A stretch of DNA of 64,000 nt from Argopecten irradians (lineage: Eukaryota; Mollusca; Bivalvia; Pectinida; Pectinidae). The stretch spans positions 23,898,864 through 23,962,863 of the forward strand of contig NC_091140.1 in NCBI RefSeq assembly GCF_041381155.1, read 5' to 3'. The notes under the pieces are model-generated. The model searched no databases and was not told the DNA's origin. It saw only the letters and a list, made by a program, of their open reading frames with translations. This document shows, in pieces, positions 1 through 15,000 of the stretch. Made by a program: the position numbers and the translations under genes. Each line of letters begins with the position of its first letter. Positions within the stretch are counted from its first letter, which is position 1.

Positions 1-3000
1 AAGCTTCATGATCGAAGATGGTGTGTGTTCCGCCACACGGGAGTTCATTGATACAGCGACACTGACAGCGGGTTTCGTCAAAGAAGTGATTCCCTGAAGA
101 ACACGGGTGGTCGTTGAGACAGACACATTTACAGTCAAGCTCTGAGTACTCCTGCATCATGTTGCAGTCGCTGGGCTGAACAGTACATCGAGGTTCACAC
201 TCCAGGTGTTCCTCAACCAACTCCGTCTCCATTCCCATGAACTCGAAGAAAGGAGATCCTGGACTGGGAAGGCGAGTCTTCGCCGTCTACATATATAAAA
301 GTAAAAATTATATTAAAAAAGCCACAACAACAACATAAATGGCCGAGTAAAAATAAATTTAAAAAATCTGGAAAGTACATTTTGTTTTATAAACAATAGA
401 AATGTCAGTTTTCGTTCTTTGACCCTTGACACTTGAAATAACAATGCACTTAAAGAATTTCAAATGTTTTGATCAGCGTGCCATATGCAACTGACATTCA
501 TCAGAAAAAAATAGCACGAAAACATTTCTATATGCATGCATACTGTACTCGATTTAATCAATACTTTTATTCTACCCGACACAAGACAAAGGCATGGCGT
601 AAATAATTTATAACAAAACAAATAAAAACACTGATCCAAGCTGTCACATACATGTATAACTCATATTTATGAAAATGTGGCATTTTAATGCCTTTACTGC
701 TGAATTGCCATTGTTTTTCAGAGTAAGCGTTCAATTACTAGTTGGTATAGTTATTAAGATATTTCCTTCCACAAATCACTATTGAAACATCTAGTGTTCC
801 ACTTGGCATCCACTAAACCCCCACACAGTCACTGTCAGTTTATCCATTATCACGTTTTGTCGTATAAACTGTCCCAATTACTGTATTATTGACAGAATAA
901 TAGGAACTATTTGCATCAAACAAAAGCGCAATTTGATTTCAAACTCGTATTTTTCTCGTGATCCTGGGTACGTATAGCCCGATATACTCTGGCCCTGACA
1001 CAAGACTCAGACATCATGACAGATAGATGTCTGGTTTAGCGCCAGAGCGCACTGCTATATCAAAACGTGGAATTAGCAGACACCGTTTGGTATCGGGCCA
1101 GGTCATCTCCGATTCGGACTGACTACCGAAAAGCACCACTAACCTTGGTCTTCCATCAAAGGAATATTATCTACCCAAATATTGCAGTCCGTCGAGATTA
1201 AAGTTGATTTGCATACTACGAGAAAATGTCGACTACGACGAGGGAAATTTTAAGTTGCGGAAAAGAAACTACTGTGTTGAAACAATAGAACATGCATGCG
1301 TGATGAAAAGGATGACTATGAGTAGATAAAATATTCATTTGTTGAAAAGACCAAGGTAGGTGGCGATTCTCGGTGGCAATATTTTGTAAGTAGTCTGAAT
1401 CGGAGATGACCTGGCACGATACCAGACGGTGTCGGTTATTTCCACGTTTTGATATAGCAGTGCACTCTGGCCCTAAACCAGACGTCTATTAGTCATAATG
1501 TCCAAGTCTGGTGTCAGCGCCAGAGTATCTCGGGCTAGGGTACGTATATATCTTCATTTTATTGTAATCACAAAATAAAAACTTTGATAGTGAAAAACTG
1601 TCTCGGCTACGTAACATAGTGAAAATTATGATAGTGATAAACTTGTTTGTTTAGTACGGACATATACGAAATATCAGCATTATAAGGAAACATAGGTTAA
1701 GAGGGAGGTTGATGGTTGAATACCTTCGATGAGATCAACATTTCTAAATGTTCATCGAAGGAGGATCTTTGTCTCTAAGTACAGTACATGTACATATGGG
1801 GTATTCTACCCGAGGGTTACAAAATATAGTAAAACCCCAGCATTTTGTGAATCCGAAGGGAGAATATCCCTATTTTTCATACCCACATGCGAAAGAGTAT
1901 TTTTCTCTAATACTTCGACGTTTATTACAATTATGATAACCCGCCATTTTGAGAAATAGGTTAGAAGAAAACCACAACTGCAAATCAATTCTGCATAGAC
2001 GAAAAGGAACCGTATATAGATCCCATTCTCCATTTCACTTCTAAGTACCACTTTACAAAAGCGGACAGAGTTAATATCATTACAAAGGTTCTCGCGACAT
2101 ATGGACCCGAAGTATGTACTTATATAGATAATCTTTCGCATGACCATTTTTTGAGAATTTTACTTGGAATGGATTGTGAAGCATTCAAGAATAAGCTACA
2201 ATCACAGGAACTTTTCTTAAATGACGGAATAGAAATTTTGATGATTACATCCAGTGGTTTCACAAGAATGTAAAGTTTCTCTAGAATGTACTTTAATTAG
2301 AATTTACAAGTGTCAAACTACCCGATGAAAAACCTAACGTGTAATGTAAGATATAAACATAGGGGATTTTTTGTGTAAATCTAATTGATGAGGAATAAAA
2401 GAAATGATTGATTGATTGATTCATTCATTCATTCGTTGAATACTTGTGTTTACGCAGTGACGTTACAAAGTTTTATTGCATTGGTAGCTATGTCATACAG
2501 CCCAAGTTCACCCTTATTACCGATGTGTGACCTGTTGATGAGGAAAGCACCTTTCTCGTTTTACCAAATTCATGTTGATTAATACTATTTTTTCTGTGTA
2601 TAGTCTTCCTTGTTAGGACATCTCACCTGCATTGGTGTGATAGATATCTGTGTAGGTACACAGGTCATCATACTGTTGGTGCAACAGCCTCCACACTTCA
2701 TGGTCCGGGTACACGGCGGCCAGTACATGACATTGGCGTCAGGACTATCTCCCCCGAAAACCTGGGTAGCAGGGCGAGGAGTGCAGGGATCATACTCAGC
2801 CATTACTATCTCCTCTGGAAGAAAAAATATGATACTGCAGGCTAAACACTTCATTTTTTTGCCATACAATCAATGACAAAGCAGGGTGCCAACTGAATCC
2901 TTAATATCAAAGAAAGGAAAACATTACAGCGTGAACAAATTCCGCAATTTAGTTTTAAAATAAACAAATCGCACGAAGATAATAAACGTTTATATTTCAT

Positions 3001-6000
3001 TTACTAACTATAGTAAAGAAACGTTACTTTTCTTTTTGGTTTTGTTTGTAATTACACATCAGATGGGATGTTTTTAACCTTGAAAAACATTTAATCGTAA
3101 ATACATGGCATATTAAAGTAATTTCATGTTCTTAGTGTATGTACATTTTTGTCCCCTGTACAGTAGTGTAGTGTATGTACATTTTTGTCCCCTGTACAGT
3201 AGTGTATGTACATTTTTGTCCCCTGTACAGTAGTGTATGTACATTTTTGTCCCCTGTACAGTAGTGTATGTACATTTTTGTCTTCTGTACAGTAGTGTAT
3301 GTACATTTTTGTCTTCTGTACAGTAGTGTATGTACATTTTTGTCCCCTGTACAGTAGTGTATGTACATATTTGTCCCCTGTACAGTAGTGTATGTACATT
3401 TTTGTCCTGTCAGTAGTGTATGTACATTTGTCCTGTACAGTAGTGTATGTACATTTTTGTCTTCTGTACAGTAGTGTATGTACATTTTTGTCCCCTGTAC
3501 AGTAGTGTATGTACATTTTTGTCTTCTGTACAGTAGTGTATGTACATTTTTGTCTTCTGTACAGTAGTGTATGTACATTTTTGTCCCCTGTACAGTAGTG
3601 TATGTACATTTTTGTCCCCTGTACAGTAGTGTATGTACATTTTTGTCCCCTGTACAGTAGTGTATGTACATGTTTGTCCCCTGTACAGTAGTGTATGTAC
3701 ATTTTTGTCCCCTGTACAGTAGTGTATGTACATTTTTGTCCCCTGTACAGTAGTGTATGTACATTTTTGTCCCTGTACAGTAGTGTACATGTTTGTTGTC
3801 CCCAGTAGTGTATGTACATTTTGTGTCCTGTACAGTAGTGTATGTACATTTTGTCCCTGTACAGTAGTGTATGTACATTTTTGTCCCCTGTACAGTAGTG
3901 TATGTACATTTTTGTCCTCTGTACAGTAGTGTATGTACATTTTTGTCTTCTGTACAGTAGTGTATGTACATTTTTGTCCCCTGTACAGTAGTGTATGTAC
4001 ATTTTTGTCCCCTGTACAGTAGTGTATGTACATTTTTGTCCCCTGTACAGTAGTGTATGTACATTTTTGTCCCCTGTACAGTAGTGTATGTACATTTTTG
4101 TCCCCTGTACAGTAGTGTATGTACATGTTTGTCCCCTGTACAGTAGTGTATATACATTTTTGTCCCCTGTACAGTAGTGTATGTACATTTTTGTCACCTG
4201 TACAGTAGTGTATGTACATTTTTGTCACCTGTACAGTAGTGTATGTACATTTTTGATGACATTTTCTTTGTGAATAAACGTTGTTTTCGTTGTTGAAATG
4301 AAACCATGAATATAAAACAATTAAAGAAATAAACCACAAATATTTCTACCTACGAAATAATTTCAATCCCACGAAAAAAGTACCCACTGATATTTCACGT
4401 TCAAGTTATTGTATGTTGAATAATACAGTATATATAATACGTCGAACTACCTACCTCCACCGACTAACATCTTATCTCCAGTCTCTCCTCCTGATTCACC
4501 CTCTGTCAAAAAACACAGTATATTATTGTATAAAATAGTATAAAATACAAAAGCATCACTTCATAATACATAAGAACAAAATATAGAATAAGTTAACTAT
4601 GGATGGCAAAATTGAACTACCGTAAAATGTCGTTAGAAATGAAATTAGTTCGTGAAAATCGCTCGGTAACAGTAATTAAAATTTGTCAATATTTCTTACA
4701 CATCACGGACAAAGATATTCTTTTTCTAAAGTTTTGTATGATTTCGTGAGTGTGTTTTTGTGTTGATATCACTTACGTAGATGGGTAATGTTGATTCGTG
4801 ATCCGTTCAGTCTGACATATTTGTTGAAAAATTCTTCAGTCGATTTTATAGTAAAGGCTGTTTTCATGAATTCTTCTGGAGACTGAAATAGCATAATGTA
4901 TCAGCATTTTGAATTGTGGTACATGTACAGGTGAAAATATGTTTTATAATCACTCAGGAATTTAAAGACGGGCACTTTTGTTATGTTTTTTTTTTTTTTT
5001 AGATATTAAGTCGACCTAAAACCGCAAACTATATCTTTAATTTACTATAAAATATTGCCATTTTATCTTTTAAAATAACCATTTTTTGATTTGTAAATAA
5101 AGTCTTGCTAATGATGTCCGAAAGAGGTGATTAAAGTTGCTAGTTGAATTGGTAAGCAATACCGGTACTCCTGTCCCGAGTACAGCCGGATGTATGCATG
5201 TCGTTTGTAGAACCTAGGGTTTTTCCTGTGGATTTCCGACTTTTCTAACTTATATACATATATATGACAAGGCATTACTAGAAGTATAGATAAGGCGTAT
5301 GCTGAGAACATGCACTTCCGCATCTAGAACAACAAAAAGACGCAAATTACTCCCACGACAAACTAACCGAGAAAAACTACAAAACAAGATAAAAAGATAA
5401 TCACATTTAAAGCAAAACAAAATCTAAACGTAAGTGATGTTTGTAATGTCCGGGAAAATGTTGGAAAAACTGAAATGACAAAAACAGAAACACAGCTTAA
5501 TTAATGACATCTTAAACATAATAGAAATCTTAAGATATGACATATCAGGGTGGTTACTTTAAAAAAAGCATACAATTTCTTATATTGTACAATTTCAAGT
5601 ACAGGTCAAGTGTCGGGTGACCTGTCACGGTTGTCTTTTGCCCAGCATTATGTGTGGAAACAATTTACATTTTCAGCATCTACTTGACAATAACAATTTA
5701 CCCTTACACGTTTTATTTGGCATGTAGCTTACATGGATAAAGGGCTGCCAAAATGATCATAAACAAAATCGGTTAGAGGGATGGATCAATCACATTCCAT
5801 GCTTATTGAAGAATGTTTCAAGCTGAAGTTCATCAAAGTATGGTACTGTATAAGGAAAATGTTGGAAACAATAAAGGGGGAGAGGAAATAATCATTCTTG
5901 TGATCAATATCATAATATAAACACAGACAAGAGAAAAGATGTTTGTAAATATCAAAAGAGACTCCATTACAGTAGGAGATTCCAACAACACGCGCCAGTT

Positions 6001-9000
6001 AGTGTATCTACGATGATGCACGGGATTAACATTGCGGAAATCATTTTGTAATGCAGTTAGAAAACGGTAATTAAAAATATAATTTTACAACATAATACTA
6101 TGTTTTAATCAAATGATTGTTATATAAGGTTTCAAATCATAACCAATTGGATATCCTACAGTGAGCTCTGCATTAGCGGCCCACTATTTTAATGACTTTC
6201 TGTTATACATGTAATATTATATTGCATTATTTTTCCTCCTGGCGTTATTTGCAATATTAGTTACAAGAATGAAACGACTTCCTGTAATTTCCTTTTCAAA
6301 GTTTATACCAACTTATAAATGGGGTTATACATTTGATTATATTACTTATAAAATCAGTTATATCTTGTAAGAAGAGCCACTTCCCATCATGTGACCACTG
6401 TTTTGTTGAAGATTTAATTACAATTTCACTGATGTTTTGTCTTTTGTAATAGATGCTTAATGGATTCTTTTTCAATTTAAAGATTACGCACTTTAAGTTT
6501 GCGTCAAGAGACCATTAGCAAAACTAGCACTGTCCGCATTGCTGTGGAATGCCTTCAAAGTGTATAGTTCAACATCAGGTCTTCAGGCTGTCAAACTTTC
6601 CCCGAACAATACCCTAAGCCCAACACGCTACCTTGTAAATATAGTCGAGTCCATAGAGAATCGAGGTGAGGTGTTCTGATTGCAGCTGACATTCCATCGG
6701 ATATCGCAATCATGGCGTTTCACGTAATGGCCGTTGGGAATTCGGCTTCCTCAATATCCGATACAGACTTCGTATTTACTTTCGATCAAATTTAGTGTCA
6801 GTGGTTTCCAAACAATTCATATTGACTGTAGGTATTTGTATTGACGAGTCTCGAGAGACAGGAATTGATGCCAGAATACCGCTGGATCGATATCACGTAC
6901 GCAATTTGACATGATAAAATTTTGGGAGCCTTCAAATATGACATATCAGCCATATTCCTCAAGATAACAGAACAATGCCGTGAAGTAAAATTTTGCTTTA
7001 TCTAACGCTTTTAAGGAAAAAACATCAGTCCTGTTTGAATAGAGAGAATCTCTTGATACCGTAAACCAGTAGATTTTTTGCCTTACAGTAAAATGATATA
7101 TAATACGGGAGAATTTCATCGAATCTAATATACAACGTACGGAGAGAGTTCATTGCATTCATAGTGTTTAAAAAACATGATTCGACTCAATATTAAGACA
7201 ACTTCTAAATGAAAAACTGATAATAAGTTAAATGTACAAAAATATAATCAATTTGTTTGAATGACATTACTTATAGCTATCATTGATAATACCATCATAT
7301 AAGTGATATGTTCTTTTTCGCCAATCTATCTTCGATCACATAGATTCCAAATCATTATTCCAACAATTTAACTCCAATTAATGAGGATTTTCAGCAGATA
7401 GATGTCTTACATTAGTACCGATATTACATTTTGAATCTTTGTTTTATAAAATTTCTGATAAAATAAATGAGACTGTCTTTGAAGATGACATTATTCATAA
7501 AAAATGACATCATTTCCGAAATCACATGAATTGACAGAATATTATTATGTGTGCATGAACAGCTTGTGTAAAACTACAACTATGGATCAAAGAAGTGATA
7601 TCAGCGGTATGTTCCAGGGAACACGGGGGGGGGGGGGGGGGGGGGGGGGTCCTTACAAATGGTAGTTTTGATCATCATGACCAAACCTCACTAGAATCCT
7701 CCGCTTTTGGCCTCCGCTCGCTGAAGGTTTATTGTGTTCAACTTTATAATAATATTATTGTCTTCTTGTACTTTCTATTGTTAAATTTATATCATATGAC
7801 CGTGTAAGGTATCTATGTGTGTCTTGATAATGTAACAGATTGTCATGATCATTAGATACTACACTTTGTCTACACGGTTAGGATCATTCTCTTGTCCCAT
7901 AAATCTACAACTAAATATATAAAGAATTGAAATTGGTTTGATTACATGTACTATGTTTAACTGATCTAACTACCGATTTCAAGGAATTTTTTTAGTTTGT
8001 TTGTTCATTTGTTTTTATTTTTTTTAACTGTTGTTGTTATGAAACATCCTGTACTTTATGAGATGTCTTGTCTTGCTAAAACTTTGGTTTGACGTAGCTC
8101 TGGAAGTTGTAACAAAGTGAAGGCATGGTTTGATTATTCGCTATAGTTATTTCCGTCAATCAAAACAGTTTTATATGATAGAGTTGGATGGGTGGCTGAG
8201 GTATACTGATTACAGTAGGTAGTCCTTTGTATGAGGATGGCTGCACAACCAGGACTCAGTGTAATGAGCATTCCTTACTTTAAGGAATTATTTTACTATA
8301 AATTATCCATTGGAAAGCATTACACAAATCAAGGAAAATTTCTAACATAAGGAATTTAAAATTTGTAATGTTTTCTATGGAGAATTTGAGGTGAAGCAAT
8401 TCCTTAATTATCAACAGTTATCAACACCAAACACACCCGACTCGGCTAGAAGAGTGATGTATATCTCGTTTAAATGAAATAAAGACATGTTGTTAGAAAA
8501 GATCATATACGTTTAAGCTAGTCACACTTTTAAGCACTATAAACGTTAATCCGCTAAACCTACCTATATTATTAGTTTTTTTTAGTTTTGTTTTCCTTAC
8601 AGGGGCGTAGGAAGCAGGGGGGGGCAAACATGTCTTTTTGCACCCCCCGCCCCATTTCGCCGAGTGAAATGTTCTAAAAATGCACATTTTAAAGAAAAAA
8701 GGGTCCTCCTGCACATATTTTGTACTTCATTTAAGAAAATTTTCCGCTGCGCGGCGCGTTTCCTAAAACGTTCAGGCACGTAATATTCAAACCTTTAATA
8801 ATGAAAATTCAATACACACAAACTAGACTAAAAATGTCCATCAAGTATTATACTATTTCAAAAAATGTCTCTTAAAAGATTAACTTGTGTATATGTCTTA
8901 GGAAGACAATTCATTCATTATTATTTTGAGTTACACAACAATGTACCGATGGTTTGAATTCGGTATGTTCAGATCGAGCAGGGTTGCATAATGGTATGAC

Positions 9001-12000
9001 GACATTCACAATTATCATTTTTCTGAATGCAGGTAATTTTAATTGAAAAATTAATGTGTTAAGAACACTTTAAAATCATTAAAATACATTGTATATCAGC
9101 CATTCAAAATCGTAATATTATTTTTTACCAGGGAGACTCCCGGACCCCCCAAACAACAAAATCTCGCGCCCTCGGCGCTCTCAAGTTCATCAAAATACAT
9201 CGTAAAACTCATCTCAGCCATTCTAAATCGAATTATTTTTTTCAAGGTGTGTGGGGGGGGGGGGGGACCCCGGGGGGGGGACCCCGGACCCACAAAAATA
9301 CAAAAATTCGGCGCTCGCAAAATTCATCCAAAAGCATCGTAAAACTCATCTCAGCCATTCTAAATCGTATTTTTTCCAGGGGAATACCTCTGGACCGCAA
9401 ACATCCAAAATCTCAAGACTTCGGCGCTCGCAAACTAATTTGCGTAATCATTAACTTTCTGTTAGCGACGTCACTATCTATAGATGTTTACAAGGATTAT
9501 ATGTAATGATATACGAAATAAAGTATACAAAGTATCTCCTGCGCGTGCGGGGAGCGCGGAGGGGGGGGGAGGTTACGAAATATTGAGGAACTTTGCCCCC
9601 CCCCCCCCCGCCCTATTTCGTTTCATCTTCCTACACCACTGCCTTACATATATTAGGCAAACAAATAATGATAAGAGACTAATAATAATAACATAGGAAG
9701 GTAGGACAATATAAACGTGAAAGAGCTAAATCTGTTGAGTAACTTTTTTGTTCAATGCAAATACGTTGAGAAAATCAATATGTATGCCACTTACATTCGT
9801 TGATATTTAAGATATGCAGATGAGTTAAAAAATAAAGCAATAAAAGCATTTGAATTTGGGAAACAATGACCCAGATAAACATTGGCCTCCTCTAATTTGC
9901 AAGCCATCATGTGATAAAGAACGTTGCCAAGGTTAAAAGGCTCGTGTTACAAAATTCCGTGTTATGTAACGCTCTAATTATACATGCATATTGCTTTTGC
10001 TAAACGGAAGAAATCGTCTGAAGACATTTCCTTATTTGCATAACCCAGATGAGGATACATTAACAACTAAAACTAGAGCTGTCCTCCAGAAGGCCATATT
10101 TACGGAGAAGTGGGTGCAGAGTTGCGGGAGCGATAGTAATTCAAAAGGGTGGAAATGGTATAACGGCAATCACAGTGGATAGTAACTGTCATGGGGAAAG
10201 TTTCAATGACCCTTCCTTACTAGTGATTGAAATTCTGTTTTGGAGATAAACCTTGCATTGTGAAATTTGAAATAAAATGTAAACGAATCAGCTTGTACAT
10301 AAACACCTGTATAAGTGGTGATCACAGGGAACTCACACGCATTCAAACCCATGCATAGTCCGTTTAAATACAGCTGTCACCCTATAAATCAGTAAATTGA
10401 CCCCAAACTCTTTGCCAAATCCCTGTGATGTAGAGTGACAAATCAGTATGGTTGTACTGTTTTGATACTATATCTTCATTAATGAGGTATTGCACCTGTA
10501 AGTCACCTCCCGGCGTGGATTTGACACCTTTAATTAGATACTCATACCCCGTTATTATGTACTTTATTTCTGTGTACCACGTATAAAAGTACACGTGTAG
10601 ATATAGGAGGTAAACAAGTTTGTTTAGAACTCTGTGTATTGTATACTATCTTTTTGACGTGTACTTACGCGCTGGTTTTGAGATAACCTATGACGTAAAG
10701 TTTCATTCTTATCTCCGGCTGGTCGGCACGTCGAGTTCTAGTGAAACCACTAACTATAACCTCTGGCCACACATGCATTGCCCTCCCTATAAATCTCGTT
10801 CTAATCAAGCGCGATTGACACCATTACACAATGTACCGCAGACGGAACAACAAGGCCTACATGTAACGATAAAAATTCGGAGTACTCATGGTCGCGGTGG
10901 CCCAGTAGTTAACATCTCAACATAGTACCATATCCCCCTCTTTCAACCTCTGGGGGTGATGAGCTATGAATCCCATATGGGGCAATTACTAGGTATCGGT
11001 GGTTTATCTTCGGGTACTCCTACTTTCCTCCACAAATAAACCTAGCACATCTTTAAATGACCATGACTATTAATAGGACAATAAATCAATCCAATCAATT
11101 CAAACTAATGTTAAAATTTCCATCGCCAAATATCGTCTTTTTATTGACCTGGTTAGTGACAAAATACGTAGATTCAATGCTGAGCTATCTAAAAACTATT
11201 AAAAATGTACTACAGAAGAATAACTTGATCATTTCATTTTTTTCTGTAACGAAAAAAAGAGATATTTTTCCGATGTATACTTCCTTTTTCAAGTTTTGTT
11301 TTCTACAAACACACGAAGGTTATGTACTTGTAAACAAGGGAAAAACCAGAAAGTCAATATAGAATCTATTGGAAGGCATTTATTTCTGATACCGCACTCA
11401 AAACGCACTGTCGGAAGAAGTCGGTCTACAAAATTTTTCATGTTTACAGAGAAAACTAACTCTTTAGTATTTACAAATTATTCTGACAAAAGTTAGCTTA
11501 AAATGATTGGTTTTGTGCAACACCATAAAGGTTTAACAAATGTAATATGTTCCTAAGTTGTTAAACGTTTAAAAAAAATATAGGACACTGACGTCATGGC
11601 ATCCCGTGCCAAATTAGTACATCGTCATGAGTGGAACGAGTGCTATGTTAAAATAAAGTTTATGTGCCGTTACCGGGCGAAATTTTTGGCATACTATTTT
11701 TTCGTCTTTAGTCTATTGAAAACCAAATGTTTTGATGCATTAAGCTGTGAAAATAATTCGAAGCTACAGACAAAAATGTATGAGGCCTTACAAATAATAG
11801 TTACAGCACATATTTTTGCTCTCTAAAAATTCTTGTTTGTATGCTTTAGTTATGTTTAGATGGAAACGTCACTTTTACCACTAATAACACTGTATGAACG
11901 TTCGAATGTTAAATAAAATTGTAGACCACAGCTTGTTTTTATGGTTTGACCAAAAGTACTAATTTCACTGCGTAAACGTAAATAACATGATTTTTGACAT

Positions 12001-15000
12001 CACTGCCAACATTCTTTTTGAGCTCTTGTTCATACTTATAGAACTAAAAGCAATGATTTGTAAGATTTGTAACTTTTGGTAGCGATTAACATATGAACGC
12101 TCTTCTTGATTGGTCAGTAAGAAAATTACGGCACATATAACACATTACAGTTTTCAAAGATAACTATATTTGCAAGAAAAAAATGTCTTCCATAACCTAT
12201 ATATATATATAATAATCAAATGTTCTTTTTAATGTACATGATGTTTGAGGTTTCGCTTATTTAAAATGTGCCCAGTATGCTTAAAGTGGACTATGGGAAT
12301 ACTGTGGGTTGTAGCAGCGTAAATTGCGTAACAGTTAAAAGTGGGGTGCCAGAAATGTTTTCATTGCAAACTTAAATTAATCACAAGGGAAAATTACTAT
12401 GCCCTGTGTGGCATCCTCGTTATTACGGAGCACGTCCCTGTATTAAAGATTCGGTGGCGCATTAAGTGCCCGCATCCGATAATTGCATGTGAAGCCGCAC
12501 CGCAATTTCCGCAAAAAAGTACCATCGACCTTTCTGTGTCACATGATTGAGAGTACGGAATGCTCATGTGTGTTAATTACATTTATTATGAAACTACATT
12601 GTATATTTCGAAATTGAAATCGGTAGTATCGGTACCGTGGCTTTGTCTCCTATAACAGACTGAAAGAGCCATCTAAGATTGTCCACGTCATTGCAGTTTG
12701 AGGATGTATACCCTTGGTTAACCCATGGCCTAGAGGGCGATACCTTCCTGAATTTCTTCCCAATACGACCAAAGACTTAATCATGTTTAATGCATAAGGC
12801 CCCAAAATAGTCGTGTTCGAAGGCATTTGTTACCAAAATCGACTTGGTGGTGCATTCTGTGTCCGTAGATTTCTATAGAAGCTAGAAGATGCTGTCTGCA
12901 TACGATTCGTTCGTGTTGCAAATCTATATTGGAACCGAAATATTCTAAGTTAGTTGAACTGGAAATGCGGGTGTCTTCAATTCACTTGGAATCGATTTCA
13001 GCGGTAAAATGTACTACAAAGAAAAACTTGATAAATTTTTTTCTGTATCGAAAAAAAATATATTTTTGTAAACTTCCTTTTTCAGTTTTGTTTTTCTTCT
13101 GATTACATTGTATGTACTTGTAAACAAGGGGAGAAAGTCAATATAGAATCTATTGGAAGGCATTATTTCTGAGCACTCAAAACCCACCGTCGGAAGAATT
13201 GTCTACAAAAATTTTTCATGTTTAAAGAGGAAAACTAACTCTTTAGTATTTACAAATTATTCTGACAAAAATTAGCTTAAAATGATTGGTTTTGTGCAAC
13301 ACCATAAAGGTTTAACAAATGTAATATGTTCCTAAGTTGTTAAACGTTAAAAAAAATATAGGACACTGACGTCATGGCATCCCGTGCCAAATTAGTACAT
13401 CGTCATGAGTGGAACTAGTGCTATGTTAAAATGAAGTTTATGTGCCGTAACCGGGCGAATTTTTTGGCATACTATTTTTTCGTCATTAGTCTATTGAAAA
13501 CCAAATGTTTTGATGCATTAAGCTGTGAAAATCATTCGAAGCTACAGACAAAAATGTATGAGGCCTTATAAATAATAGTTACAACACATATTTTTGCTCT
13601 CTAAAAATTCTTGTTTGTATGCTTTAGTTATGTTTAGATGGAAACGTCACTTTTACCACTAATAACAATGTATGAACGTTCGAATGTTAAATAAAATTGT
13701 AGACCACAGCTTGTTTTTATGGTTTGACCAAAAGTACTAATTTCACTGCGTAAACGTAAATAACATGATTTTTGACATCACTGCCAACATTCTTTTTGAG
13801 CTCTTGTTCATACTTATAGAACTAAAAGCAATGATTTGTAAGATTTGTAACTTTTGGTAGCGATTAACATATGAACGCTCTTCTTGATTGGTCAGTAAGA
13901 AAATTACGGCACATATAACACATTACAGTTTTCAAAGATAACTATATTTGCAAGAAAAAAAATGTCTTCCATAACCTATATATATATATATATATATAAT
14001 AATCAAATGTTCTTTTTAATGTACATGATGTTTGAGGTTTCGCTTATTTAAAATGTGCCCAGTATGCTTAAAGTGGACTATGGGAATACTGTGGGTTGTA
14101 GCAGCGTAAATTGCGTAACAGTTAAAAGTGGGGTGCCAGAAATGTGTTCATTGCAAACTTAAATTAATCACAAGGGAAAATTACTATGCCCTGTGTGGCA
14201 TCCTCGTTATTACGGAGCACGTCCCTGTATTAAAGATTCGGTGGCGCATTAAGTGCCCGCATCCGATAATTGCATGTGAAGCCGCACCGCAATTTCCGCA
14301 AAAAAGTACCATCGACCTTTCTGTGTCACATGATTGAGTACGGAATGCTCATGTGTGTTAATTACATTTATTATGAAACTACATTGTATATTTCGAAATT
14401 GAAATCGGTAGTATCGGTACCGTGGCTTTGTCTCCTATAACAGACTGAAAGAGCCATCTAAGATTGTCCACGTCATTGCAGTTTGAGGATGTATACCCTT
14501 GGTTAACCCATGGCCTAGAGGGCGATATCTTCCTGAATTTCTTCCCAATACGACCAAAGACTTAATCATGTTTAATGCATAAGGCCCCAAAATAGTCGTG
14601 TTCGAAGGCATTTGTTACCAAAATCGACTTGGTGGTGCATTCTGTGTCCGTAGATTTCTATAGAAGCTAGAAGATGCTGTCTGCATACGATTCGTTCGTG
14701 TTGCAAATCTATATTGGAACCGAAATATTCTAAGTTAGTTGAACTGGAAATGCGGGTGTCTTCAATTCACTTGGAATCGATTTCGCGGTACGTGTACAAT
14801 AAAAACGATAAAGTATACGTATCAATCTAAAATACATTTTTGTAAAATTTCATTGTTTATCTTCTGATTACATTGTCAACGGGGAACAGTCGACATGAGC
14901 ACCATTGCTACAAAATATATATGCATGCATGTGATGTAGGGAAAATGTCTAAGTCGGGAAATACTATATAGTTATTTACTAATTATCAATGATGTGTCCG

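Noticed and set aside
3134..4255. CRISPR-like array
   Set aside because: Units are directly tandem with no unique spacers, and the genome is eukaryotic.
3113..4339. Several 300+ residue minus-strand ORFs with repeating CTYTTVQGTKMYIHY peptide
   Set aside because: They are the 31-bp minisatellite read in different frames. The unit lacks stop codons and its length is not divisible by 3, so every frame looks open.
10620..10925. 101-codon plus-strand ORF
   Set aside because: It runs into the SINE head, has no domain and no splice or codon support.
12341..14337. Duplicated 69-codon ORF (12341-12550 and 14128-14337) as a gene family
   Set aside because: The conservation follows the whole 1.79-kb repeat, coding and non-coding alike, and the peptide has no recognised motif.
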